From assembly GCF_000230895.2 (NCBI RefSeq), contig NC_016604.1:5890001-5954000 (forward strand): a DNA stretch of 64,000 nucleotides. Direction: 5' to 3'. The notes beneath the pieces are model-generated. The model had not been told where the DNA came from. It saw only the letters and a list, made by a program, of their open reading frames with translations, and did not search any database. This DNA comes from Mycolicibacterium rhodesiae NBB3. GTDB lineage: Bacteria > Actinomycetota > Actinomycetes > Mycobacteriales > Mycobacteriaceae. The position numbers and the translations under genes are program-made. Shown here in pieces: positions 16,371 through 24,595 of the stretch; position 1 is the stretch's first letter; the number at the start of each line of letters is the position of its first letter.

Positions 16371-17489
16371 TCAGCCTTCCTCTCCGAAGCGATCGACTAA
16401 GTGCGAGTTCACGCCGTCCGGATCGAGCGTCCGGGCCACCAGGTAGCCGGCACCCATCCACGCGCGGCGAGTCCACTTGCCGAACGACACCCGGGTGCCG
16501 GGCGCCCCCGCAGCCGCGGGCATCATCTTGACGCGTTCGAGTGCCTCCTTGACCCCCCGCGGGCTCAGCGGGTGGGCATCGGTGAACGCGCGGACCAGAG
16601 TCGATGCAGCGTCGTGGTTCACGACGGTGACACAGAATTCGGGGCGACTTCCGTTGTATCTCTTGGCATAACGATCCAGAAAGTCCTGGCCGACTTTGTT
16701 TCCCTCGTCGTACTGGTCGATACCGGTCCACCCCATGAACCCCTGCCACATCACCGGATTCACCCACGCGTTCTGGAACGCCGTGGTGGTGAAACGCGGT
16801 GGGTCCCAATCGAGAGCTTCGAGTGCGGGATTGACGAAGATGATCCCAAAGCCGAAGCCGAGATGCACGATCGCTTCGGCCTTCGCGTCGTGCAGGCTGC
16901 GCACCGCGTCGGTGACGTCCTGGGCGGTCTGGGCGATGGCGGCCTCCGCGACGATGCGAATGCCCTTGCGGCGGCATGCGCTTCGCAAGTTGGTCAGGTA
17001 ACTCTCGCCGATGAGATTCTGTTCGACCAGGACGCCGACCTCGGTCAATCCGCGCTTGGCAATCAGATCGGCCACGAAGATCGGTTCGTCGGTCATCGAG
17101 CCCTGCGGAAAGGCGAAAGTCCATTCGCCCAGCCAGTCATCTGTTCCGGTGACGCTCAGCGCAGGAACCTTGAAACGCTCTTCGATGGCCTCGCGCACGG
17201 GCACGCAGTTGTCGGTGATGTTGGGTCCGAATACGACGAGGCACCCCTCGTCGACCAGTTCGCCGTAGGCGTCGATCACCGCCTTGACCGAGCCTTTCGG
17301 CAAGCCCTCGACCTCCCGGTAGATCATCTGCACCGGCCGGTCCATCAGCCCCTGCTCGACCGCCTCCTCGAAGACGAGGTCGAACGTCTGGGTGAACGAT
17401 GCGAAAAGGTCCTCAGGGAAGCCCGGCGGCAGCGTGAAGTCCATGAGATACCCGACCTTGATGGGTTCAGCGGTGCTCTCGTAGGACAT
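16371..17489 (-). CDS. ABC-type (Leu/Ile/Val family) substrate-binding protein without signal peptide
   Basis: A 372-aa type I periplasmic-binding fold. It opens directly with MSYESTAEPIKVGYLMDF and continues with VVFGPNITDNCVPVREAI, TGTDDWLGEWTFAFPQGS, GVLVEQNLIGESY and NPVMWQGFMGWTGIDQYDEGNKVGQDF. No signal peptide or lipobox precedes the mature-like start, and no permease or ATPase gene is nearby. It may therefore be a cytoplasmic sensor or carrier, not a transporter subunit. ATG at 17489 (AGGGAG 6 bases upstream) matches the start of the paralogue at 28373. It is the first gene of the large minus-strand operon, with an island operator motif immediately upstream at 17509. Confidence 0.85.
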   Translation of the reverse strand: MSYESTAEPIKVGYLMDFTLPPGFPEDLFASFTQTFDLVFEEAVEQGLMDRPVQMIYREVEGLPKGSVKAVIDAYGELVDEGCLVVFGPNITDNCVPVREAIEERFKVPALSVTGTDDWLGEWTFAFPQGSMTDEPIFVADLIAKRGLTEVGVLVEQNLIGESYLTNLRSACRRKGIRIVAEAAIAQTAQDVTDAVRSLHDAKAEAIVHLGFGFGIIFVNPALEALDWDPPRFTTTAFQNAWVNPVMWQGFMGWTGIDQYDEGNKVGQDFLDRYAKRYNGSRPEFCVTVVNHDAASTLVRAFTDAHPLSPRGVKEALERVKMMPAAAGAPGTRVSFGKWTRRAWMGAGYLVARTLDPDGVNSHLVDRFGEEG

Positions 17490-17508
17490 CAAGACTCCCT
17501 GACACTCG

Positions 17509-17524
17509 ACCTAATATTTGTTCA
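17509..17524. promoter_or_regulatory. Island operator motif, copy 2 (TGAACAAATATTAGGT on minus strand)
   Basis: On the minus strand TGAACAAATATTAGGT lies about 20 bases upstream of the binding-protein ATG at 17489, so it overlaps the probable transcription start. It shares the ACCTAA-N5-TGTTC layout (plus strand) with the copies at 20277 and 30714. Confidence 0.55.
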
Positions 17525-17550
17525 GACAGTAGCGGGGACGCTGAGCAGCG

Positions 17551-18405
17551 TCAATCACCGCTGCTCACGTGCTGGTTCCCCAGATAGACGTCGATCATCT
17601 CGTTGAGCCCTCGGGTCACGGTGGGGTCGTCGGTGAGCGGTCCGGCGATCGCGGCCCTGGCCGCGTCGCTGATACTCAACCCCTCGGAGATCAGCTGACC
17701 GGCCGCGATGAGCACCCGCGTGGAGGCGACCTCGCGCAGGCCACCGGTTTCCAAGCGGCGGATCGCCTGACCGAACTTCACCAACTCGGCGGCGGTCGCC
17801 GCATCCACGCCCGACTCGTGAACGACGATCCCCTCCTCCACCTCCGGGACCGGATATCCGAACTCGATGGCGACCATGCGCTGCCTGGTCGAGTCCTTCA
17901 GGTCCTTCAGCACGCTCTGGTATCCGGGGTTGTACGACACGACGAGACCGAATCCCGGTGCCGCGTCGAGGGTGATGCCGAGCCGTTCGATCGGCAGCTG
18001 TCGGCGGTGATCACCCAACGGGTGCAATACGACGGTCGTGTCCTGCCGCGCCTCGACGACCTCGTCGAGGTAGCAGATCGCGCCTTCCCGCACGGCACGC
18101 GTCAGCGGCCCGTCGGTCCAGACCGTTTCGTCGCCACGGAGCAGATACCGGCCCACCAAATCGGCCGTGGTCAGGTCGTCATGGCAGGAGACGGTGATCA
18201 ACGGGCGGCCCAGATCGTGCGCCATCGCCTCGACGAAACGGGTCTTACCGCAGCCAGTCGGGCCCTTGAGCACCAGTGACAAGCCCTGACGGTAGGCCGC
18301 TTTGAACACGGCTTCCTCGTTGCTCAGGGCCTGGTAGTACGGGCGCGCCGAGTCCGTCTGGGGCATCGCCCCATTCTGATACGCGAGCCCTGCCTCGTTT
18401 GCCAT
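17551..18405 (-). CDS. MoxR-type AAA+ ATPase (NirQ/NorQ/CbbQ/GvpN subgroup)
   Basis: A 284-aa AAA+ protein. Walker A GPTGCGKT is at residues 48-55, Walker B-like AICYLDEVVEA near residue 110, then the VVSYNPGYQSVLKDLKDSTRQRM stretch with sensor and arginine-finger residues typical of NorQ/CbbQ. ATG at 18405 is preceded by GGAAGG; an in-frame ATG at 18441 is possible but lacks a good site. Known relatives act with a VWA-domain protein to remodel metalloenzymes such as Rubisco or nitric oxide reductase. Here the partner is the VWA gene just upstream at 18561-20243, but no Rubisco or NOR is present, so the client is unknown. It has its own upstream region with an island operator motif. Confidence 0.9.
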   Translation of the reverse strand: MANEAGLAYQNGAMPQTDSARPYYQALSNEEAVFKAAYRQGLSLVLKGPTGCGKTRFVEAMAHDLGRPLITVSCHDDLTTADLVGRYLLRGDETVWTDGPLTRAVREGAICYLDEVVEARQDTTVVLHPLGDHRRQLPIERLGITLDAAPGFGLVVSYNPGYQSVLKDLKDSTRQRMVAIEFGYPVPEVEEGIVVHESGVDAATAAELVKFGQAIRRLETGGLREVASTRVLIAAGQLISEGLSISDAARAAIAGPLTDDPTVTRGLNEMIDVYLGNQHVSSGD

Positions 18406-18457
18406 AACGACCTTCCGTATCACCCGCGACGTTGCGGTCAATCATCAGAGCCTAACC

Positions 18458-18474
18458 GGAACAGATGTTTGTTT
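18458..18474. promoter_or_regulatory. Island operator motif, copy 3 (GGAACAGATGTTTGTTT)
   Basis: GGAACAGATGTTTGTTT lies about 55 bases upstream of the MoxR gene start, but in the opposite orientation to the gene compared with the other copies. It shares the GGAACA(A/G)ATGTTTG form with the copy at 8490. The 155-base gap around it otherwise holds no gene. Confidence 0.5.
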
Positions 18475-18560
18475 CAAGCGAGCAGCGCTTAACCACGGTA
18501 GTCAGTTTCATCCGCGAACTCGATTGCCGGACAAAATATCTCCGTGATACCCGGTCGTCA

Positions 18561-20243
18561 TCACGACACCCGCCGCCGCACCTCGGCAGCCCGCACAGCC
18601 GACCGAAAAAGCGGGCCGACGACACCCGCGAGTTGTTCGGGCCGCCCGATGGTGGCGTGCGCGGAGCTACCGAACACCTTCTTCAGCGACCGCACGTCGG
18701 TGCCCGCACCCACCGTCAGGCAGACGCAGCCGATCCCCCGCCTGCGCGCCTCGTTCAGCGCTCGCCGGGAATCGGCGGCACCGTAGTCTCGCTCGTAGCC
18801 GTGGTCGTAGGCCAAGCCGTCGGACAGCACGACCAGCAGCCGTCGCGACGTACCTCCACGCCGCTCCAGGACCGCCGACCCGTGCCGGATCGCCGCACCC
18901 AGACGCGAATACGCGCCCGGTTCGAGGCTGTTGAGGCGTCGGAAAATGCCGGCATCGAGGTGGTCGTCGAACCGTTTCACCGGCACCATGCTCACCGCGC
19001 TTCGGCCCTGTGAGTAGTAGGCGTACAACGACACCCGATCGCCCAGATCGTGCAAAGCAACCGCGAGGTTCGCGACGGCGGTTCGCTGTTGCTGATGAAC
19101 GGTGCGTCCGAGTGTCCCGGGCTCGGCGGTGGATCCCGAGATGTCCAGTAGCAGCAGCACCGACAGGTCGCGACGGCGGCGCAGGCTGTCGAGGTACACG
19201 GCCTCGTCGGGCACCGAGCCGGCCATCACCTCGACGCGCGCCTCCACAGCTGCGTCGATATCGATGTCGTCACCCTGGGGCTGGCGGTGCCTGCGGTGCA
19301 GGCCCATGCCGAGCCGGGCGAGCGGCCTACGGACCCCGACTGCACTCTCGATGGCTTGGGTCGCAAACGGCTTGATCTTCGGGTCGACTTCGCGCACCGT
19401 GCACCAGTCCGGCCGATACGCACCGCGAGCGGCATCCCATTCCGGGTATTTCAGCCCATCCGTCTTGACGTCGCCGGCGTCCTCTGCCGACATCGACGCC
19501 GTCGACGACACCGCGTACGCACCACGATTCGCCGAGTTCGTGCGATGGGTCGGAGTGTCCGCGCCCGGTGGCCCGCCGCCGTCGCTGCCTGTCTTGCGCG
19601 CCGACGACAGCATCTTCTTCAGCCACTTGCCGATGAAGCCGCCGCCACCGACGGGGCTGGAGAACAGGTCGGGGTCGTCAGAGTCGTCGACCGCGTCCTC
19701 GTCGAGTTCCTCGAGTTCGCCCTTGGCCTCTTTGCGCGCGACGTGACCGGCCTTGGTGTCGTCGGTCTCGGCGCGCTTGATGGCCGCGGCCAGTTTCTTC
19801 GCGCGAATGACACCGAAACCCGGCGGGGCGTCGGCGAGTTCACCTTTGGCCGTCGCGATCGTCAGCGACGATTGCGCCGAGTCACTACGTCCCGCGAGCT
19901 CACGGTCGGCCAGCGAATCAAGCACGCCGGGCAGCAGATCAGCGTTGGCGACCAGCGCCCGGTGACCCTCGACGGCCAGGTAACGCTTGGCCAACTTGGG
20001 ATGCCGAGTCAGCCGATCGACGACATCGGGTGTCAGGCTGTCGGCCGCGAGCATCGACGCGTGCACCGCCACCGACTCGAGGTTGGTGCGGGTTAGTGCC
20101 GACGGATCGACGAACACCGTCTGACCGTCGGTCCACGACGGTTCGCCCGCGCCGCCGGCGGCCACAGCCAGCGCGCGGCCCGCGAGTGCCGACGCCAACA
20201 TCCCGAGCAACTGCAGCCGGTCGCTGTCGACATCAGCGGTCAC
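18561..20243 (-). CDS. VWA (MIDAS) domain protein, NorD/CbbO-like partner of the MoxR ATPase
   Basis: A 560-aa protein. The N-terminal ~220 residues are helical; the middle contains an acidic, low-complexity linker (GELEELDEDAVDDSDDPDLF, then a Gly-rich patch). The C-terminal third is a VWA domain with an intact MIDAS (DISGSTAE, around residue 375) and VLSDGLAYDHGYERDYG. GTG at 20243 has GAGGAGG 7 bases upstream, so the longer open frame to 20321 is not used. In NorQ/NorD and CbbQ/CbbO systems this protein links the AAA ring to its client. The gene is read divergently from the ACAD pair at 20357. Its client in this island is unknown; P450s, the amidohydrolase or other metal enzymes are candidates. 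Confidence 0.88.
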   Translation of the reverse strand: MTADVDSDRLQLLGMLASALAGRALAVAAGGAGEPSWTDGQTVFVDPSALTRTNLESVAVHASMLAADSLTPDVVDRLTRHPKLAKRYLAVEGHRALVANADLLPGVLDSLADRELAGRSDSAQSSLTIATAKGELADAPPGFGVIRAKKLAAAIKRAETDDTKAGHVARKEAKGELEELDEDAVDDSDDPDLFSSPVGGGGFIGKWLKKMLSSARKTGSDGGGPPGADTPTHRTNSANRGAYAVSSTASMSAEDAGDVKTDGLKYPEWDAARGAYRPDWCTVREVDPKIKPFATQAIESAVGVRRPLARLGMGLHRRHRQPQGDDIDIDAAVEARVEVMAGSVPDEAVYLDSLRRRRDLSVLLLLDISGSTAEPGTLGRTVHQQQRTAVANLAVALHDLGDRVSLYAYYSQGRSAVSMVPVKRFDDHLDAGIFRRLNSLEPGAYSRLGAAIRHGSAVLERRGGTSRRLLVVLSDGLAYDHGYERDYGAADSRRALNEARRRGIGCVCLTVGAGTDVRSLKKVFGSSAHATIGRPEQLAGVVGPLFRSAVRAAEVRRRVS

Positions 20244-20276
20244 CGGGCAACCTCCTCGTACGCCGTCTCGATGTTG

Positions 20277-20292
20277 ACCTAATAATTGTTCC
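20277..20292. promoter_or_regulatory. Island operator motif, copy 4, in a divergent promoter
   Basis: ACCTAATAATTGTTCC (plus strand) lies between the VWA gene (start 20243, minus) and the ACAD operon (start 20357, plus). Its reverse complement, GGAACAATTATTAGGT, is 34 bases upstream of the VWA GTG. A single element could control both directions. Confidence 0.55.
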
Positions 20293-20356
20293 ACCGTAGA
20301 GTCCGCTTGGAGTGGAGTCAATCAACCGCCGAACCAGATAAGGTCGCGAAAGAAGC

Positions 20357-21505
20357 GTGGATTTCTCGTACCCGCAAGAGGCTGAGCAGTTTCGCAAGGA
20401 GTTGCAGGCATGGCTGTCGGCACATCTCACCGACACCGTGATCGCCGCGAGCGCGCGCCGCGGAAGTGACGAGGACGCCTTCGAGACCCTGCGCGCCTGG
20501 AACGCGACCATCGCCGATGCAGGATGGGCGGCGGTGTCCTGGCCACAGCAATATGGTGGACGCGGCGCGAGCGCGATCGAACAGCTGGTATACGCGGAGG
20601 AGGCGACCCGAGCACGGGTCCCCCACCCGCTCAACACCATCGGAATCAACAACATCGCCCCGGCGATCATGCAGTACGGCAGCGACGAGCAGAAGGCCGC
20701 GCTCCTGTCCCGGATGCTGCGCGCCGACGACATCTGGTGCCAGGGCATGTCGGAACCCGAGGCCGGCTCCGACCTGGCGTCGTTACGCACCAAGGCCGTC
20801 CGCGACGGCGACGATTTTGTGGTGTCCGGGCAAAAGATCTGGACATCATTGGGCCACCGCGCCGACTGGTGCCAGTTGTATGTCCGGACAGACCCGGAAG
20901 CGCCGAAGCACAAGGGCATTTCGTGTCTGATCGTCGATATGTCGCTGCCGGGGATCGAGGCGCGCCCCCTGGTCACCTTGTCCGGCGATGCCGACTTCGC
21001 CGAAGTCTTCTTCAATGGCGTCCGCATCCCTGTCGACGCCCTGCTCGGTCCACTGAATAAGGGATGGCAGGTCGCGACCACGACGCTGAGCCATGAGCGT
21101 GCAGGCGCCGCGCGGCTCTACGCCGAAATGCAGTTGCGGCTGCGCGACCTCGTCGCCGATCTGGTCGCCGATGACAGCTCTGCCGTCGACGACCCCTCTA
21201 CGGTGCGTCGTCTAGGTGAACTCGATACGCGGATCAAGAATCTCGAGATCCTCTGCCAGCGCTCCATATCAGCAGGTATGCATGGCGGGGACGCGTTCGC
21301 CACCGCCGGGCTCGCCAAGTCGGTGTGGGGTGAGATCGGGAAGGACCTCGCCGCGCTGGCGTTCGACACGCTCGGGCCCGGCGCCGGCGACGGCCGGTGG
21401 GACGAATTCCGCCTGACCTCACATGCATTGACCATCGCCGGGGGCACCACACAGATCAACAAGAACATCACCGCCCAGCGGGTGTTGGGACTCCCACGCT
21501 CATGA
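20357..21505 (+). CDS. Acyl-CoA dehydrogenase, large partner of an ACAD pair
   Basis: A 382-aa FadE-type flavoprotein starting at GTG 20357 (MDFSYPQEAEQFRKELQAWL). Motifs are SWPQQYGGRGASAIEQL, WCQGMSEPEAGSDLAS, KIWTSLGHRADWCQLYVRTD and C-terminal TIAGGTTQINKNITAQRVLGLPRS. It overlaps the next ACAD gene by 4 bases (ATGA). Adjacent, dissimilar ACAD genes of this kind encode heterotetramers in actinobacterial sterol side-chain and ring degradation. By analogy this pair probably forms one alpha2beta2 enzyme acting on a bulky CoA thioester. It is the first gene of the plus-strand operon opposite the VWA gene, sharing the operator at 20277. Confidence 0.93.
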   Translation: MDFSYPQEAEQFRKELQAWLSAHLTDTVIAASARRGSDEDAFETLRAWNATIADAGWAAVSWPQQYGGRGASAIEQLVYAEEATRARVPHPLNTIGINNIAPAIMQYGSDEQKAALLSRMLRADDIWCQGMSEPEAGSDLASLRTKAVRDGDDFVVSGQKIWTSLGHRADWCQLYVRTDPEAPKHKGISCLIVDMSLPGIEARPLVTLSGDADFAEVFFNGVRIPVDALLGPLNKGWQVATTTLSHERAGAARLYAEMQLRLRDLVADLVADDSSAVDDPSTVRRLGELDTRIKNLEILCQRSISAGMHGGDAFATAGLAKSVWGEIGKDLAALAFDTLGPGAGDGRWDEFRLTSHALTIAGGTTQINKNITAQRVLGLPRS

Positions 21506-22569
21506 ATCTCGAGTTGACTGCCGAACAGCTCGCGCTGCGCGATACGGTCCGCGAGTTCCTCTCGGCGAAGGCAGGTGTCGACGGACACGTGCGCCCGATG
21601 CTCGCCGACCCCGTGGGCACCACTGACGAGATATGGCGCGGTCTCGCCGATCTCGGCACGACCGGCCTGCTGGTCCCTGTCGAGCACGGCGGCGAAGGCA
21701 TGTCGATGGTCGAGGCCGCGATCGTCTGCGAGGAACTCGGCGCAGCGTTGCACCCGGGACCGTGGTTGTCGAGCGCCGTCGCCGCGCCGCGGGCCCTCCT
21801 CCGATTCGGGGCCGCCGCGGCGTCATTCTCTGGGCTCGCCGACGGCTCGACGGTGGCGGCGGTGGCACCGCACGACGCCGGTATCACGCGCGACGACGAC
21901 AGGCTGCACGGCGAGTTGGAGTCGGTTCCCGACGTCGCCGCGGCGCAGACGCTGTTCATCCCCGTCGGCGCCGAGCAACCGGCACTGGTCGCCGTATCGA
22001 CATCTGAACCCGGTCTGCAGATCGCGCAGATTCACGGAATCGATCAGTCCCGCAAGCTCTTCCGTTTGTCATTCGACAACGTCGCGGGCACGGTGGTGGC
22101 CGCGACGTCACGTGCAGCGCTCGAGTCGTTGCATGACGACATGATTGTCGCCTGGGCGGCCGATGCCGTGGGGGCTGCGCGTCAGGTTCTGCACATCACG
22201 GTCGAGTACGCGAAGGTCCGTCGCCAGTTCGGTGCGCCGATCGGCAGTTTCCAGGCTGTCGCGCACCTCTGTGCAGAGATGTACGAGACCGTGGAATTGG
22301 CCCGCAGCGGCGTGCAATACGCGGTGTGGGCCGCTGACTGCGCCGACCACGCTGAGCGACACCTCGCCGCGCTGCGCGTCAAGGCGTTCGCCGGACAGCT
22401 CGCCGGCGTCGGCGACAAGGCCATCGCGGTCTTCGGCGGCATCGGCTTCACCTGGGAGCACGATGCTCAGCTCTACCTCAAGCGGCTGCTCAGCTTCAGC
22501 AGATTTCTCGGCAGCCCCGGTGACTATCTGCAGCAGGTCGGACATGAGCTGATAAGGAATGCGAGTTGA
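21502..22569 (+). CDS. Acyl-CoA dehydrogenase, small partner of an ACAD pair
   Basis: A 355-aa ACAD-fold protein starting at ATG 21502 (MNLELTAEQLALRDTVREFL). It has VEHGGEGMSMVEAAIVCEELG and, at the C-terminus, AVFGGIGFTWEHDAQLYLKR, a signature of the subunits paired with a second ACAD in actinobacterial heterotetramers. The middle domain is short and divergent, and the usual flavin/substrate loop (EPxxGSD) is missing, consistent with a non-catalytic or half-site partner. It overlaps the upstream ACAD stop (ATGA). Its own TGA overlaps a TTG that opens the SDR remnant. The open frame extends upstream of 21502 only as a shadow of the first ACAD. Confidence 0.92.
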   Translation: MNLELTAEQLALRDTVREFLSAKAGVDGHVRPMLADPVGTTDEIWRGLADLGTTGLLVPVEHGGEGMSMVEAAIVCEELGAALHPGPWLSSAVAAPRALLRFGAAAASFSGLADGSTVAAVAPHDAGITRDDDRLHGELESVPDVAAAQTLFIPVGAEQPALVAVSTSEPGLQIAQIHGIDQSRKLFRLSFDNVAGTVVAATSRAALESLHDDMIVAWAADAVGAARQVLHITVEYAKVRRQFGAPIGSFQAVAHLCAEMYETVELARSGVQYAVWAADCADHAERHLAALRVKAFAGQLAGVGDKAIAVFGGIGFTWEHDAQLYLKRLLSFSRFLGSPGDYLQQVGHELIRNAS

Positions 22570-22652
22570 TCGACTTCGAGCGCCATGTCGCGATCGTGAC
22601 CTGCGCCGGACAGGGCACCGACTTCTCATTTTCTGAACCCACGAAGAATTAA
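22566..22652 (+). pseudogene. Truncated SDR N-terminus (remnant, 28 codons)
   Basis: TTG at 22566 overlaps the ACAD stop (TTGA) and opens 28 codons, LIDFERHVAIVTCAGQGTDF, ending at TAA 22650-22652. This matches the first beta strand and glycine motif of a short-chain dehydrogenase (typically ..GRVAIVTGAGQGIG). The first motif Gly is changed to Cys and the last residues do not fit. The rest of the gene is missing; the amidohydrolase begins 9 bases later. Most likely an SDR gene, originally translationally coupled to the ACAD, was deleted down to its start. Expression as a micropeptide is possible but unlikely to give enzyme activity. Confidence 0.6.
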
Positions 22653-22661
22653 GGAGTGCCA

Positions 22662-23942
22662 ATGAACATGAACGACATGGTCCTCGTCTCGGTGGACGAC
22701 CACATGGTCGAGCCCCCCGGACTGTTCGACAAGCACATTCCCGCCAAGTACAAGGATGACGTTCCCAAGCTCATCCAACGCGAAGACGGCACCGACGCAT
22801 GGGTTTTCGAGGGCGCCGAGGCCACCAACGTCGGCCTCAATGCGGTCGCTGGGCGGCCGCCCGACGAGTACGGCGCCGAGCCGACGAAACTGTCGGAGAT
22901 TCGCGAAGGTTGCTACAACATCGATGAGCGCATCCGCGATATGAATGCCAACGGAGTGGCCGCAGCGCTGAATTTTCCGTCGTTTCCGCAGTTCTGTGGT
23001 CAATACTTCGCCCGCGCCAAGGACAAAGAACTCGGACTTGCCGTGCTGCGCGCCTACAACGACTGGCATATCGACGAATGGTGCGGTGCCTATCCGGGGC
23101 GAATGATTCCCCAAGCACTGCCGCCGATCTGGGATCCTCAGCTGATGGCCGACGAGGTCCGGCGCGTCGCCAAGAAGGGCTGCCACGCCGTTTCGTTCTC
23201 GGAGAACCCGACCAAGATCGAGCACCCGTCGCTGCACGATCCGCACTGGGACCCGTTCTGGCAGGCCTGCAGTGACGAGGGCACCATCGTCAACCTGCAC
23301 ATCGGTTCGTCGTCCAGTGTGGTGATCACCTCGCTCGATGCGCCGGTGGACACCATGATCACCCTGCAACCGATGAGCATCGTGCAAGCCGCGGCGGATC
23401 TGGTGTGGTCCCCGATGTTGCGTAAGTTCCCCGATCTGCGATTCGCACTCTCGGAGGGCGGAATCGGCTGGGTACCTTACTTCTTGGAGCGCATCGACCG
23501 CGTCTACAAGATGCACCGCGCGTGGACGCACCAGGACTTCGGGGACAAGACACCCAGCGAGGTCTTTCTGGAGCGGGTCGCGCTCTGCTTCATCGACGAC
23601 GAGTTCGGAGTCGCCAATCGCGACAAGCTGAACATGGACATGGTGACCTGGGAGTGCGATTACCCGCATTCGGACTCGACCTGGCCCCTGGCCCCGGAGA
23701 CTCTCGACATCTACCTCGACGGCCTTGACGATGACGAGGTCGACAAGATCACCCACGAGAATGCCCTGCGGCTGTACAACTTCGACATGTTCAGCCACAT
23801 TCCAAAGGAGCAGTTGACCGTTGGCGCCCTTCGTGCCCAGGCGACCGATGTCGACCTCGGCTTCCGGTCCTCGGAGCGGCTGAAGAAGGACGGCACCGAC
23901 ACCGTGTCCGTGCTCGACCTGGCCTCCAAGATCGCGACGTAG
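22662..23942 (+). CDS. Amidohydrolase family (amidohydrolase_2) metal-dependent hydrolase/decarboxylase
   Basis: A 426-aa TIM-barrel protein of the ACMSD/LigW-like amidohydrolase_2 type. It starts at ATG 22662 with AAGGAG 5 bases before it. Metal-site elements are visible: VSVDDHMVEPP at the N-terminus, NLHIGSSSS in the middle, LRFALSEGGIGWVPYFLERID and TWECDYPHSDSTWP towards the C-terminus. Relatives decarboxylate or hydrolyse carbonyl acids. M. tuberculosis and other actinobacteria carry many of these next to lipid-catabolic genes. It sits in the plus-strand ACAD operon, followed 11 bases later by a nitroreductase-like gene. Being metal-dependent, it is one candidate client for the MoxR/VWA pair; that is inference. 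Confidence 0.9.
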   Translation: MNMNDMVLVSVDDHMVEPPGLFDKHIPAKYKDDVPKLIQREDGTDAWVFEGAEATNVGLNAVAGRPPDEYGAEPTKLSEIREGCYNIDERIRDMNANGVAAALNFPSFPQFCGQYFARAKDKELGLAVLRAYNDWHIDEWCGAYPGRMIPQALPPIWDPQLMADEVRRVAKKGCHAVSFSENPTKIEHPSLHDPHWDPFWQACSDEGTIVNLHIGSSSSVVITSLDAPVDTMITLQPMSIVQAAADLVWSPMLRKFPDLRFALSEGGIGWVPYFLERIDRVYKMHRAWTHQDFGDKTPSEVFLERVALCFIDDEFGVANRDKLNMDMVTWECDYPHSDSTWPLAPETLDIYLDGLDDDEVDKITHENALRLYNFDMFSHIPKEQLTVGALRAQATDVDLGFRSSERLKKDGTDTVSVLDLASKIAT

Positions 23943-23953
23943 GCGAGGCGTTC

Positions 23954-24595
23954 GTGGACGTCGACCAACTTCTCACGACGACGAGGTCCGCACGCAAGGC
24001 GCTTGACCTGGACGGTCCCGCCGACCTTGACGAGATCCGCGAGTGCCTGCAGATCGCGTTGCACGCACCGAATGGTTCGAATCAGCAGGCGTGGCGGTGG
24101 ATGGTCGTCACCGAACCGTCGCTGCGGACACGAATCGCCGAGCTGTACCGCGAGACCTATCTCGGCAAGGTAGGCGGGCAGCTGATCGCCGGCCTGATGC
24201 CCTCGGGCACCTCAGAAGCCAGGTTGATGTCGTCGACGGAGTTTCTGGTCGAGAATCTGCACAAGGTGCCGGTGCTGGTGATCCCGTGCTACGAGCCCAG
24301 CTATCCGCGAACCGACGGCGACGATTCCTTCTATCTGGCCACCCTCTACGGCTCGATTTTTCCGGCCGTGTGGAACTTCCAGCTCGCGCTGCATTCCCGC
24401 GGCTACGGCACGTGCATCACGACGATGCACCTCGAACACGAGCGTGAAATAGGCGAACTGCTGGGGATACCCGCGACGTTCGTCCAAGGGTGCCTGCTTC
24501 CCGTCGCGAAGCTGCGCACCGGACACACTTTCGCGCCAACACCTCGTCGCAACCCGGATGAGGTCATCGCCGTCAACGAATGGGGAAGCCAATGA
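23954..24595 (+). CDS. Nitroreductase family FMN-dependent oxidoreductase
   Basis: A 213-aa protein with the nitroreductase fold: TTRSARKALDLDGPADLDEIRECLQIALHAPNGSNQQAW at the N-terminus (FMN phosphate and isoalloxazine contacts), then WNFQLALHSRGYGTCITTMH and the C-terminal ELLGIPATFVQGCLLPVAKLRTGH. Such enzymes use FMN and NAD(P)H to reduce nitro groups, quinones or enones. In a catabolic operon an ene-reduction or ring-related reduction is as likely as nitro chemistry. GTG start at 23954. Its TGA overlaps the ATG of the SnoaL-like gene (24592), so the two are coupled. Confidence 0.92.
   Translation: MDVDQLLTTTRSARKALDLDGPADLDEIRECLQIALHAPNGSNQQAWRWMVVTEPSLRTRIAELYRETYLGKVGGQLIAGLMPSGTSEARLMSSTEFLVENLHKVPVLVIPCYEPSYPRTDGDDSFYLATLYGSIFPAVWNFQLALHSRGYGTCITTMHLEHEREIGELLGIPATFVQGCLLPVAKLRTGHTFAPTPRRNPDEVIAVNEWGSQ

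Noticed and set aside
17551..18405. GvpN (gas-vesicle) assignment of the MoxR ATPase
   Set aside because: No gas-vesicle genes are present and the adjacent VWA protein fits the NorQ/NorD-type pairing.
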